Below, piece by piece: positions 16,695 through 25,021 of a DNA stretch of 64,000 nt. Every line of letters begins with the position of its first letter. The stretch's first letter is position 1. The notes below the pieces were generated by a model, which saw only the letters and a list, made by a program, of their open reading frames with translations, was not told the origin of the DNA and did no database searches. Origin of the DNA: JBEIQE01 sp040376705 (GTDB lineage Bacteria > Pseudomonadota > Alphaproteobacteria > UBA2400); assembly GCA_040376705.1 (NCBI GenBank), contig JBEIQE010000012.1, forward strand, positions 1 to 64,000, given 5' to 3'. The position numbers and the translations under genes are program-made.

Positions 16695-18029
16695 GTGCTT
16701 TATCATCTACACGAACTGCGTATGGCAGCACTCACACCGCTTAATGCGATGGCCGAGGCCACCCGCTTGGCGTTGCAGCACCCGCTCATCCCCGCGTCGT
16801 ATACACCTGTTGGGCGTGCGATTGCCGCTGGCGCCGAGCTGATTGAGCGCACCACGCGCCGTTACGAAAAACCTGAGTTCGGCTTCAAGCATACCGTGGT
16901 GGATGGCAAGAAGGTTACCGTGACCGAGGAAGTGCTGGGCGAAAAGCCGTTCTGCCGCTTGCTGCATTTCGCGCGCGATGTGCCCATCGATCGTCCACCT
17001 GATCCGCAAATTCTGGTTGTAGCGCCCATGTCTGGCCACTACGCCACACTGCTGCGCGGCACGGTTGAGGCCTTGCTGCCGGAGCACGATGTTTACATCA
17101 CCGACTGGCTCGATGCCCGTATGGTGCCGCTGCGCGATGGCGACTTCGGCCTTGATGACTATGTTGATTATGTCATCGACTTCCTGCGCGGCCTTGGCCC
17201 TGAGACTAATGTAATTGCCGTTTGCCAGCCAGCTGTACCGGTACTGTGCGCTGTAGCACTCATGGCAGCGGCCGATGATCCGGCCCAGCCACGCTCCATG
17301 GCGCTGATGGGTGGCCCGATTGACGTGCGCCGCGCGCCAACAGCTGTTACCAGCTTTGGTGCCAAGCACCCGATTTCGTGGTTCAAGCGGAATGTCGTAT
17401 CCGAAGTACCGCCGCCTTATCCCGGTGCTGTGCGCAAGGTTTATCCCGGCTTCCTGCAGCTGGCTGGTTTCATGAGCATGAATGTTGAGAGCCATATGAA
17501 AGAGCATCTCAACCTCTTCAAGCACCTTATAGAGGGTGATGGCGATAGCGCCGCCCGCCATCGCAAGTTCTACGATGAATATCTGGCAGTAATGGATATT
17601 CCCGGCCGTTTCTACCTTGATACGGTAGAACATGTGTTCCAGAACGCCTCGCTGCCCAAGGGCGAGCTGATGATCCGCGGCAAGCTGGTTGACTGCAGCA
17701 AGATCAAGCGCACGGCCCTGTTTACCATCGAGGGTGAGTTTGATGATATCTCAGCCCCCGGCCAGACCCGTGTGGCGCATGAGCTGTGCAAGAACCTGCC
17801 CAAGCATATGCGTGAGCATCACCTGCAAGAGGGTGTGGGGCATTACGGCATTTTCAACGGCCGCAAGTGGCGTGAAGTGATTATGCCCAAGGTACGCTCG
17901 TTCATCCGCAACTTTGACAAGCCCGCCAAGCTGGGCCCCATCACCAAGCGCGGCAAAGAGGCCCCACTGCCCGCCAAGGGCGTGAAGGCCAAGCGCCTTG
18001 CTGTAAAGAGCGCAGTTAAAAAGAGCTGA
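16695..18029 (+). CDS. phaZ: Intracellular polyhydroxyalkanoate depolymerase (PhaZ type)
   Basis: A 444-residue alpha/beta-hydrolase starting at GTG 16695, seven bases after AGGGG. It has VVAPMSGHYATLLRGTVE, the DWLDAR segment and a CQPAVP nucleophile elbow, which uses cysteine as in intracellular short-chain PHA depolymerases. A histidine in EGVGHYGIFNGRKW completes the site, and EGEFDDI holds the acid. No signal peptide is present, consistent with mobilising internal PHB granules. The C-terminus has a basic Lys/Ala-rich tail (KGVKAKRLAVKSAVKKS). The presence of this gene suggests the cell stores PHA, though no synthase gene is in the window. Confidence 0.9.
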   Translation: MLYHLHELRMAALTPLNAMAEATRLALQHPLIPASYTPVGRAIAAGAELIERTTRRYEKPEFGFKHTVVDGKKVTVTEEVLGEKPFCRLLHFARDVPIDRPPDPQILVVAPMSGHYATLLRGTVEALLPEHDVYITDWLDARMVPLRDGDFGLDDYVDYVIDFLRGLGPETNVIAVCQPAVPVLCAVALMAAADDPAQPRSMALMGGPIDVRRAPTAVTSFGAKHPISWFKRNVVSEVPPPYPGAVRKVYPGFLQLAGFMSMNVESHMKEHLNLFKHLIEGDGDSAARHRKFYDEYLAVMDIPGRFYLDTVEHVFQNASLPKGELMIRGKLVDCSKIKRTALFTIEGEFDDISAPGQTRVAHELCKNLPKHMREHHLQEGVGHYGIFNGRKWREVIMPKVRSFIRNFDKPAKLGPITKRGKEAPLPAKGVKAKRLAVKSAVKKS

Positions 18030-18049
18030 TTAGCTTTTGACTGGCGCTA

Positions 18050-19222
18050 TTAACGCGGTGGCTTGGGTATGATGTAGCGCTGCTGCGGGTGCGTGCTGAA
18101 GAACTCCCACATCGCAACACTGGCGTTTATCGTCTGGCTGGTATCTTCAGTAGGCGTAATTTTGGAGCCGGGCCAGCCATGGCCTTTGCCCTCAAAGGCA
18201 AAGAACAGCACTTCTGTACCTACCAGGCACGAGCTCCAGCCAATAGCCTTGGTATCACCATTCGACATTACTTCGCTGGGGCCGGTGGCGCAGCTGTTGA
18301 AGCGCGCCATGCGTTCGGCATAACCCTGCCCGCCGCGCAGCAGCACGCGGCCGCTATAGGGCATCAAGTGGTCTTTGGTGCCATGGAAGACGATAGCCGA
18401 GTATGGGCGTGGCACGCAGTCATCCCACTGCGGGTAGTTGCCGGCAACCAGACCTACAGCCGCGAAGGTCTTGGGCAAGATACAACCAAGGCGCGCCGCC
18501 ATTTGAGCGCCGCTGCCCATGCCCGTAGCAAACAGGTGGCGGGCTGAAAGATGGTGCATCTTGGCGACATAGCTGATCATGTCGGCCACAAACTGGATAT
18601 CCTGATCCCCGGCTACACCCGGGCGCCAGGCCCAGTTGGGGTTCTCGCCGCGGCCTTCGGGATAAACCACGATAAAGCCTTTTTCATTCGCCAGATCCGA
18701 GAAGCCGCTTAGCAGCTCCTGATCGGCAGCGGTCAGACCTGCGGGGTGGAACGAGAAAACCAGCGGCATACGACGGGCAGCCACAGCCTTTGGCACATGT
18801 ACGAGGAAGCTACGGATCTCGCCACTGGATGAAATATCATGACGGGTTGTGCCAACTGGCAGGTCGGTCGGTAGCGCCAGTTGGTTGAGTCTGAGCATAC
18901 GTGAGGCCGGACGAGCATTGGCCGGTGCAGGAGCGTTATCCGGTGCTTCTGTTTCGCTTGCCGCTGTTGTGGGCGCAGTCGTTTCAGGTGCGGCTGTTTC
19001 GGTTGTTACTTCAGTAGTTGTTTCTGTTGTGGCCTCGGTGGTGGTTTGAGTGGTTGTCTCGGTTGGGGCTATCGCTGCGGGCACAGCAGCAGGGGCGGCA
19101 GCGGGAGCTGCAGGAGCAGGAGTTGGCACTGCAGTTTCCTGCGCCTGCGCGGGCAGGGTCAGTAACAGCATGAGGCAGAGCGCAGGTGCATAGAGTGCGG
19201 ATGTACGGTTGGACAGGCGCAT
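18050..19222 (-). CDS. Exported PHB-depolymerase/feruloyl-esterase family protein with altered nucleophile motif
   Basis: The ATG at 19222 follows AAGGAG, giving 390 residues. A signal peptide (ALCLMLLLTLPAQA) is followed by a Pro/Ala stretch and a Thr/Glu-rich linker to about residue 95. The rest is the COG3509 alpha/beta-hydrolase fold: PLVFSFHPAG, FIVVYPEG, DIQFVADMI. The usual G-[LM]-S-N-G elbow reads GMGSG at 234-238, so the nucleophile position is Gly236 with a Ser at the next position. Asp284 (HGTKDHLMPY) and His348 (GKGHGWPG) are kept. It may be inactive, or may use Ser237. The gene is convergent with phaZ. Confidence 0.75.
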   Translation of the reverse strand: MRLSNRTSALYAPALCLMLLLTLPAQAQETAVPTPAPAAPAAAPAAVPAAIAPTETTTQTTTEATTETTTEVTTETAAPETTAPTTAASETEAPDNAPAPANARPASRMLRLNQLALPTDLPVGTTRHDISSSGEIRSFLVHVPKAVAARRMPLVFSFHPAGLTAADQELLSGFSDLANEKGFIVVYPEGRGENPNWAWRPGVAGDQDIQFVADMISYVAKMHHLSARHLFATGMGSGAQMAARLGCILPKTFAAVGLVAGNYPQWDDCVPRPYSAIVFHGTKDHLMPYSGRVLLRGGQGYAERMARFNSCATGPSEVMSNGDTKAIGWSSCLVGTEVLFFAFEGKGHGWPGSKITPTEDTSQTINASVAMWEFFSTHPQQRYIIPKPPR

Positions 19223-19300
19223 AAAAATCTCCTTGAATGACAATTCAAGTCAACGCGAGAAAATAGTTTCTGTCCAGCGCTCTTAAGCGCGCAGCTGGTT

Positions 19301-20344
19301 TTAATTCCGGTGCAGCAGCCGCTTCACCACAGCAGGATGCTGTTTGTATACCGGTACACCGGGCTTATACAGCCTGCCTACCTGACTCGCGGTCAGCTGC
19401 GGGCGGCGGTGCGGGGCGGCTGCATCGGGCGTGTTGGCCACAGACGCGGCATCTGCGGTTGTGGCGCGTGTACGCACGGCCTGTGCAGCTGGTGCGCTAA
19501 TAGCTACAGCTGGGGTAGTCGCTGACTTGATGAGATGAACCGATGGGCCGAAGAAATGTTCCCAGGTGCTGGCTGCAGCGCAGGCATAAAACGCAGCACC
19601 AATCGGGTAAGCACCAACGATATTCTTATTGATGACGTCCTTGGTCATGGTGAAGGTGAGTTTATGGTCATCATCCATATAGTCGGACATCAGGTTCAGC
19701 TCATGCGTGGCGCTTGCGCCCATGCCGCCCTTGCGTACCATTTGGTTCCACATGTCTTTCAGGTTGGTCTGGGGCTTGCCGCTTACGGCAATCTCGGGCA
19801 GGCCATTGGTTTCGCGCCCACCTAAAAGGGCGCAAAGCAGCAGGCTGCGGGCGCAAAGCGGAATCTGCGCAAAGAGTGACTCATGCTTCAGCATGTTCCA
19901 GAAGTTCTCATTCTGGGCGCTGTCCGGCCAGGTGCGCATGGCAATCGCGGTTGAGCCTGCGGGCAGCTTATGAATGTGCCGGTGCACAAAAGTCGGGTCA
20001 TCTGCAGTTAAAACAAAAACATCGAGCGGGCCGCTGCGCTGCGGCGCATGGCTGGCAAGGCGCTGCATCATCTCGAGCAGGTCGTTAGTACCACCATGGA
20101 GCAATAGCGGTTTGTGGGTATTGCTATCGCGCCCGTTGGCTACAACAAAAGCTAAGCCACTGCCAGACTGCATGCCAATCCTATCAATTACATTTTGTGT
20201 GGCAAGCATCAGCTGCGGGTCACTATCGCAAACGGTAGTAACAACGCGCGCACCGGTGCTTTGCAACACGGGCGTGAGGGTGTGTGGATAGGTTTGATTG
20301 GCGCTAATTGCCTGCTCGCCGAAGATGAGGCTGATGTTATCCAT
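19301..20344 (-). CDS. Tandem paralogue C of an unknown family with conserved C-terminal tail
   Basis: The third and last gene of a tight trio (347 residues). The core, residues 1-240, shares ordered motifs with its two neighbours: an N-terminal ISLIFG strand, FVVANGR, a HGGTNDLL helix start, LDVFVLTA, LPAGSTAIA, ARSLLLCALLGG and EIAVSGKPQ. A low-complexity Ala/Thr linker follows, then the shared tail RPQLTASQVGRLYKPG with QHPAVVKRLLHRN. No signal peptide or membrane segment is present. Its ATG is two bases after the preceding stop. It ends in HRN rather than HRG/HKG, and no gene follows on this strand within range. Confidence 0.7.
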   Translation of the reverse strand: MDNISLIFGEQAISANQTYPHTLTPVLQSTGARVVTTVCDSDPQLMLATQNVIDRIGMQSGSGLAFVVANGRDSNTHKPLLLHGGTNDLLEMMQRLASHAPQRSGPLDVFVLTADDPTFVHRHIHKLPAGSTAIAMRTWPDSAQNENFWNMLKHESLFAQIPLCARSLLLCALLGGRETNGLPEIAVSGKPQTNLKDMWNQMVRKGGMGASATHELNLMSDYMDDDHKLTFTMTKDVINKNIVGAYPIGAAFYACAAASTWEHFFGPSVHLIKSATTPAVAISAPAAQAVRTRATTADAASVANTPDAAAPHRRPQLTASQVGRLYKPGVPVYKQHPAVVKRLLHRN

Positions 20345-20346
20345 AT

Positions 20347-21405
20347 TCAGCCCCTGTGTAGCAGACGTTTGATAACAGCCGGATGCTGCTGGTGCAGAGG
20401 CTTGCCCGGTTTATAGAGGCTCCCCACCTGACTGCTGGAGAGGCGCGGCTTTTTATGTGCGCTGCCTGATACCGGAGCAGGCGCAGGTGCAGCTGGTGTG
20501 GCGGCTGCCTTACGTACAGCCGGTGCGGGGGTGGGGGCTGCTACCGGTGCGATAACAGCCATGGGGGCTGCAGGGCTGGCAACAAAAAACTGCTGCCACA
20601 GGCTGGCCACAGCACAGGCATAATACTGGTTATCCAGCGGCTTTACATGCTGCGGCTGGTTGTTGATGGTGCGAATGGCATGCTCCAGCCCATCTGCCTG
20701 CGGCAGTGCCATATACTGGCTGATGCTGCGCAGCTCATCGCGTACGGCATCGCTCACAACCGGTTTGGTGAGTTTGGGCTTGCCGTTATGCACCAGATCA
20801 TCCCACACATCGCGGATATCAATACGCGGCTGGCCACTTACCGCTATCTCGGGCATGCCATAGTTTTCATCCGCCCCCAGCATGGTGGCCAGCAACAGGC
20901 TGCGTGCAGTTATGTCTTTGCCTTTATGCAGCGCCGGTTGCTGCAGCAGCGCCCACAGATGCCTGCTATCGCGGCTGCGGGCGGTTGTCTCGATTGCGAT
21001 AATAGTCGAGCCGCGTGGCAGGCTTTGAACATGGCCATGGATAAAACGTGGGGTGCTGGCAAGCAGCAGGAAAACATCAACCGGTTGGCCACTGTCATTG
21101 GCGCCCTTGGTTATGCGGTTCATCAGATCATTGAGGTCAGCACCGCCGCCAAACAGATTCTGGCAATAGGAGCCGGGCGGTGGTGTGCGGCCATTTAAAA
21201 CCCCAAAGATCAGCCTGGGTCCTTGCCGGCGCAACACATCATCGATCGAGCCATTAACCGATTGCCGATTCAGCGCTGAGGGGCCGCCCAAAGCTACCAG
21301 CACATCTGCGCCATTCACGCTCAGCGCTTGCGAGAGGGTATTGGGCGCATAGTCATTTGCGCGCGCTGCATCATGACCGAGGATGAGGGCAATCGACTGC
21401 GCCAT
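20347..21405 (-). CDS. Tandem paralogue B of an unknown family with conserved C-terminal tail
   Basis: The second gene of the trio, 352 residues. Core motifs: SIALILGHDA, LIFGVLNGR, GGGADLNDLM, PVDVFLLLAS, LPRGSTIIAIET, ARSLLLATMLGA, EIAVSGQPR and DVWDDLV. A Pro/Ala-rich linker of about 55 residues leads to the tail KPRLSSSQVGSLYKPGKP and HPAVIKRLLHRG. YYACAVASLWQQFF near residue 265 aligns with YACAAASTWEHFF in paralogue C. Translation probably re-initiates from paralogue A, because AAGGGG in the last codons of A lies six bases before this ATG's upstream edge. Function is unknown. Confidence 0.7.
   Translation of the reverse strand: MAQSIALILGHDAARANDYAPNTLSQALSVNGADVLVALGGPSALNRQSVNGSIDDVLRRQGPRLIFGVLNGRTPPPGSYCQNLFGGGADLNDLMNRITKGANDSGQPVDVFLLLASTPRFIHGHVQSLPRGSTIIAIETTARSRDSRHLWALLQQPALHKGKDITARSLLLATMLGADENYGMPEIAVSGQPRIDIRDVWDDLVHNGKPKLTKPVVSDAVRDELRSISQYMALPQADGLEHAIRTINNQPQHVKPLDNQYYACAVASLWQQFFVASPAAPMAVIAPVAAPTPAPAVRKAAATPAAPAPAPVSGSAHKKPRLSSSQVGSLYKPGKPLHQQHPAVIKRLLHRG
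20351..20355 (-). promoter_or_regulatory. Shine-Dalgarno site inside the last codons of paralogue B
   Basis: The codons CAC AGG GGC TGA encode the terminal His-Arg-Gly and stop of paralogue B. They also form AGGGG six bases before the ATG of paralogue C, so the ribosome that finishes B is placed to start C. Confidence 0.6.
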
Positions 21406-21408
21406 GGC

Positions 21409-22569
21409 CTACCCCTTATGCAGGAAACGGCGCACCACAGCAGGGTGCTGTTGGTGCAGGGGTTTACCGGGTTTATAAAGACTGCCCACCTGGCTGCTGG
21501 TGAGGCGCGGTCTGCGCGCTGGTGCAGTACTGCTGTCTGTTGATGCACTGGCTGCCGCACCTGTAGATGATGTTACATATGTCTTGCGCGTAATGGTTTG
21601 CTGCGCGGGCGCAGGTGCAGGTGCTGCAGCAGGCTTGGTCTTAACCCGTGGGGCCGCAACGCTTGCAAACTTAGGGCGGCTATAGCCGCTATGCGGGCCG
21701 AACATTTCTTCCCACATGGTTTCAAGCGCCCAGGCCTGACAGGCACCATCAAGCTGCTTCGCCTTGGGGCCGAGGTGGCCAATATACTGGCGGGCGTTGG
21801 CAAGGCGCGTATGATCGTGCAGCGATATAAACGGCATCAGCGCATTAAAATGCTGCGTAGCATTTGCAGCTGCCCGGCCTGCCAGTGTGGCGGGATTGTT
21901 CTGCACATAATATTCCCACACATCGTTCATGTGGCGTTGCGGCTTGCCACTCACGGCAATATGCGGTGTACCCACCATCGGCCCGTTACAGATGAGGTAG
22001 TAATTGAGCAGGCTGCGGGCATCGGGCGCAACCGTGCCATGCAGCATCGGGTCCTGCATCATGTTCCAGAACGACTGATGCCCACGGCTGCTGGGCGGGG
22101 TCTGCACTACAATAAGAGTTGAGCCAGCAGGCATCTGCCGGGTATAGCGCTGCAGCTTTTTGGGCCTGCTCGCGGTTAGCAGAAAAATATCGACCGGCTT
22201 GTGGTCTTTTTTAGCGCGAAAGACGATATCTTCGAGCAGCTCATCCGTGCTGCCTGAGCGCCCGTTATAAAAACTGGGTTGTGCCGGAATATCGGCACGT
22301 TGGTGTTTACCCAGCTGCGCTGCCGAGGCCGAGCTGGCGCGCACATAATTGCGCCCGTTGAGTATGCCAAACACCAGCGGGTGTTGAGAAACATCAAACA
22401 CATCGCGCAGTGCAATTTTGGTATCGGCCCGATGGCGCAGATGGATGTCGCGCAGCGCTTCGCACACAATCATGTTCGGGTGCGCGAAAGCGTCAATCAA
22501 CGCCAGCGGGTTGAACGCATTACTCGCAAGGCTGTCGCGCCCGTAGATAAGAGCAATCGCTTTCGTCAT
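21409..22569 (-). CDS. Tandem paralogue A of an unknown family with conserved C-terminal tail
   Basis: The first gene of the trio, 386 residues from the ATG at 22569; a GTG lies six bases upstream, and neither has a clear ribosome site. Core motifs match B and C: KAIALIYGRDS, LVFGILNGR, GRSGSTDELLEDI, PVDIFLLTAS, MPAGSTLIVVQT, ARSLLNYYLI, HIAVSGKPQ and DVWEYYV. The linker is Ala/Pro/Ser/Thr-rich. The tail RPRLTSSQVGSLYKPGKP then HPAVVRRFLHKG is nearly identical to that of B. No signal peptide is seen. The core folds as alternating strands and helices by appearance. Function is unknown. Confidence 0.7.
   Translation of the reverse strand: MTKAIALIYGRDSLASNAFNPLALIDAFAHPNMIVCEALRDIHLRHRADTKIALRDVFDVSQHPLVFGILNGRNYVRASSASAAQLGKHQRADIPAQPSFYNGRSGSTDELLEDIVFRAKKDHKPVDIFLLTASRPKKLQRYTRQMPAGSTLIVVQTPPSSRGHQSFWNMMQDPMLHGTVAPDARSLLNYYLICNGPMVGTPHIAVSGKPQRHMNDVWEYYVQNNPATLAGRAAANATQHFNALMPFISLHDHTRLANARQYIGHLGPKAKQLDGACQAWALETMWEEMFGPHSGYSRPKFASVAAPRVKTKPAAAPAPAPAQQTITRKTYVTSSTGAAASASTDSSTAPARRPRLTSSQVGSLYKPGKPLHQQHPAVVRRFLHKG
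21412..21417 (-). promoter_or_regulatory. Shine-Dalgarno site inside the last codons of paralogue A
   Basis: The codons CAT AAG GGG TAG encode the terminal His-Lys-Gly and stop of paralogue A. AAGGGG lies six bases before the ATG of paralogue B, indicating translational coupling. Confidence 0.65.
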
Positions 22570-22626
22570 AGGCACGGATACTAGGAAGCACCGCGCGCGC
22601 CTGCAAGGTTAACCTTTGTTACTAGC

Positions 22627-24120
22627 TTAATGACTGCGGGTGCGCTCAATCGCATCCTTCCATTTGCTCGCCCATTGCTGCGGCAGCTCACTAGGTTGCG
22701 GCGCAAAATGGCGCTGGAGCTGCCAGTTTTCGCTAATCGCCTGGGTAGAGGGCAGCAGGCCAGCCCCCAGTGCCGCAAGATAGGCGGCCCCTAGGGCGGT
22801 GGTTTCGGTAATGACCGGCCGGTCGACCGTGAGGCCTGATACATTAGCTAACTGCTGCATTAGCCAGTCGTTCTGGCTCATACCCCCGTCCACACGGATG
22901 TTCTTGAGCTCAACCTTGACTGACAGGTCTTTTTGCATGGCGCTGAGCAGGTCTTGCGTCTGGAACGCCTGAGCCTCGAGCGTGGCTCTTGCGATATGCG
23001 CCAAGGTACTATCGCGCGTGAGGCCGTAAATCGCGCCGCGCGCTGCAGCATCCCAATAGGGCGCGCCAAGGCCGGTAAAGGCGGGCACCATCACCACGCC
23101 GCCGCTATCGCTCACGCTGCGGGCCAAAGCCTCAACCTCGCGTGATACCTTGAATGCATGTAACCCATCGCGCAGCCATTTCACCGCAGCACCTGCCACA
23201 AAGATGGAGCCCTCAAGCGCGTAGGTCACTTCGCCCTGCAGACGCAAAGCCACAGTTGTCAGCAGGCGGTTGGTGGATTTTACAGGTGTGGTGCCCGTAT
23301 TAAGCAAGGCAAAGCAGCCGGTGCCATAGGTGCTTTTGAGCATCCCTGGCTCAAGGCAGGCCTGGCCCACAGCGGCAGCCTGCTGATCGCCCGCCACACC
23401 CCTGATGGGAATCGCCGCGCCAAACAGCGCTGCATCGCACAGGCCATAATCAGCTGCACTATCGAGCACTTGCGGCAGTACGCTAGGCGGTATGGTAAAA
23501 TACGCCAGCAGGTCGGCATCCCATTTCTGCTCATGGATGTTGAAGAGCAACGTGCGCGAGGCGTTGGTTGCATCGGTTGCGTGCAGCTTGCCGCCAGTGA
23601 GTTTGTAAATCAGCCAGCTATCAATGGTGCCAAAGGCCAGTTCGCCCGCTTCGGCGCGTTTACGCAAACCGGGCTGGCGTTCGAGCAGCCAGTAGAGTTT
23701 GGTAGCGGAGAAATAGGGGTCGGCCAACAGGCCGGTCTTTTCATTCAGCCATGGCTCATCGCCTTTGGCTTTAAGGGCGTTACAGGCTGCACCGGTGCGG
23801 CGGTCCTGCCAGACAATTGCGTTATAAACCGGTGTACCAGTCTTGCGGTCCCATAACACAGTGGTTTCGCGCTGGTTGGTAATACCTATGGCTTTTATCT
23901 GTGCGGCGTGCAGCTTGGCTTCCGTTAGGGCGGTCTTGATAACCTCTTGTGTATGCTGCCATATGAGTGCGGCGTCATGCTCAACCCAGCCATCGGCGGG
24001 GAAGATCTGCGGCAGTTCGGTTTGTGCTGTCGCTATCAGTTGCGGTTTGCTGCCCTCAAAACCAAAAACCAAGGCGCGGGTTGATGTCGTGCCCTGATCG
24101 ATACTCAGAATATAATTCAT
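22627..24120 (-). CDS. glpK: Glycerol kinase
   Basis: A 497-residue FGGY-family kinase of normal GlpK length. It starts with YILSIDQGTTSTRALVF and contains GITNQRETTVLWD, AIVWQDRRT, KSTYGTGCFALLNTG and GGMSQNDWLMQQLA. The enzyme phosphorylates glycerol to glycerol-3-phosphate with ATP. GGAGG precedes the ATG. No glpF, glpD or glpR gene is adjacent, so glycerol uptake and oxidation genes must be elsewhere. The next gene is divergent, with only 30 bases between start codons. Confidence 0.95.
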   Translation of the reverse strand: MNYILSIDQGTTSTRALVFGFEGSKPQLIATAQTELPQIFPADGWVEHDAALIWQHTQEVIKTALTEAKLHAAQIKAIGITNQRETTVLWDRKTGTPVYNAIVWQDRRTGAACNALKAKGDEPWLNEKTGLLADPYFSATKLYWLLERQPGLRKRAEAGELAFGTIDSWLIYKLTGGKLHATDATNASRTLLFNIHEQKWDADLLAYFTIPPSVLPQVLDSAADYGLCDAALFGAAIPIRGVAGDQQAAAVGQACLEPGMLKSTYGTGCFALLNTGTTPVKSTNRLLTTVALRLQGEVTYALEGSIFVAGAAVKWLRDGLHAFKVSREVEALARSVSDSGGVVMVPAFTGLGAPYWDAAARGAIYGLTRDSTLAHIARATLEAQAFQTQDLLSAMQKDLSVKVELKNIRVDGGMSQNDWLMQQLANVSGLTVDRPVITETTALGAAYLAALGAGLLPSTQAISENWQLQRHFAPQPSELPQQWASKWKDAIERTRSH

Positions 24121-24150
24121 ATCTCTTTACCTCCAGCCCCGAATAGGACT

Positions 24151-24906
24151 ATGCCGATTCATATGCAGTCAGGCAATCCCACCCATCTCGTTCGTCTTGT
24201 GCGTAATCCACGCGCAAGGCGCTTGCGTTTGCGGGTGGACCTCACGAGTGGCGAGGTCATTCTCACCATGCCGCTGCGGGCCTCGCGTACACAGGCGCTG
24301 GCATTCTTGGCCGCGCAGCAAGACTGGGTAACAGCCCAGCGTGCGCGCATGACGCCTGCCATTCCGTTTGTGCCCGGTACGGTACTCGATATTTTTGGCG
24401 AGCGCATGACGCTGACCCATGCCCCCGGCCAGCGTGGCGGCGCGGTATGGACGCAGGATGCGCTGGTGCTTGGTGGTGGGCGCGAGCATTTTGCGCGGCG
24501 TGTGCAAAGTGCCATCAAGGCCAAGGCCCTTGCCCGCTTTACCGAGGCAGCCGCGCAGTACTCGGCTCAGCTGGGGTTGGGCGCACCGCGCCTGCAGCTG
24601 CGCGACACCCGCTCGCGCTGGGGTAGCTGCACGGCCGACGGCCATATCCAGCTTAGCTGGCGGCTGGCTTTCGCACCGGTGGCGGTAGCACGATATGTGA
24701 TCGCCCATGAGGTAGCGCACCGCCGCGAGATGAACCATTCCCCCCGCTTCTGGAAGCTGGTGGATCAGCTGGTAGGCAATCATGACGCCGAGCGGTTGTG
24801 GCTGTCCCGCCAAGGCTATACTTTATTGCGACTCGGTGTGGCAGAGCTGCCGCAGGCTCCAGAATTAGCGGTAGATATGCCTGTTTTTCATACGCTTGCG
24901 GGCTAG
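24151..24906 (+). CDS. YgjP-like (DUF45) zinc metallopeptidase domain protein
   Basis: A 251-residue protein with an N-terminal region typical of the YgjP/DUF45 family (VRNPRARRLRLRVDLTSGEV). The middle reads LQLRDTRSRWGSC, and the zinc motif is HEVAHRREMNHSPRFWKLV, with two His ligands and a third downstream His. Members resemble SprT/wss1-type peptidases but their substrates are unknown. It is divergent from glpK. Confidence 0.85.
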   Translation: MPIHMQSGNPTHLVRLVRNPRARRLRLRVDLTSGEVILTMPLRASRTQALAFLAAQQDWVTAQRARMTPAIPFVPGTVLDIFGERMTLTHAPGQRGGAVWTQDALVLGGGREHFARRVQSAIKAKALARFTEAAAQYSAQLGLGAPRLQLRDTRSRWGSCTADGHIQLSWRLAFAPVAVARYVIAHEVAHRREMNHSPRFWKLVDQLVGNHDAERLWLSRQGYTLLRLGVAELPQAPELAVDMPVFHTLAG

Positions 24907-25021
24907 CGGCCCTTCATTTGTTAACATTTATGTGTTTTCCTGTCGGCTGCTAAAGGTGGCGGGCGGACGCTGCTTTTAGGGCAGCGGCCCAGTATCTCCA
25001 TTCATCCGCGGAGGGAACATC

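Noticed and set aside
16707..17633. 308-codon minus-strand frame inside phaZ
   Set aside because: It is antisense to a well-matched PHA depolymerase and lacks a ribosome site or any recognisable motif.
19301..22569. Recent DNA-level tandem duplication explaining the trio
   Set aside because: The cores differ strongly in sequence and length. Only the tails are close, so this is an old family expansion, not a recent repeat.
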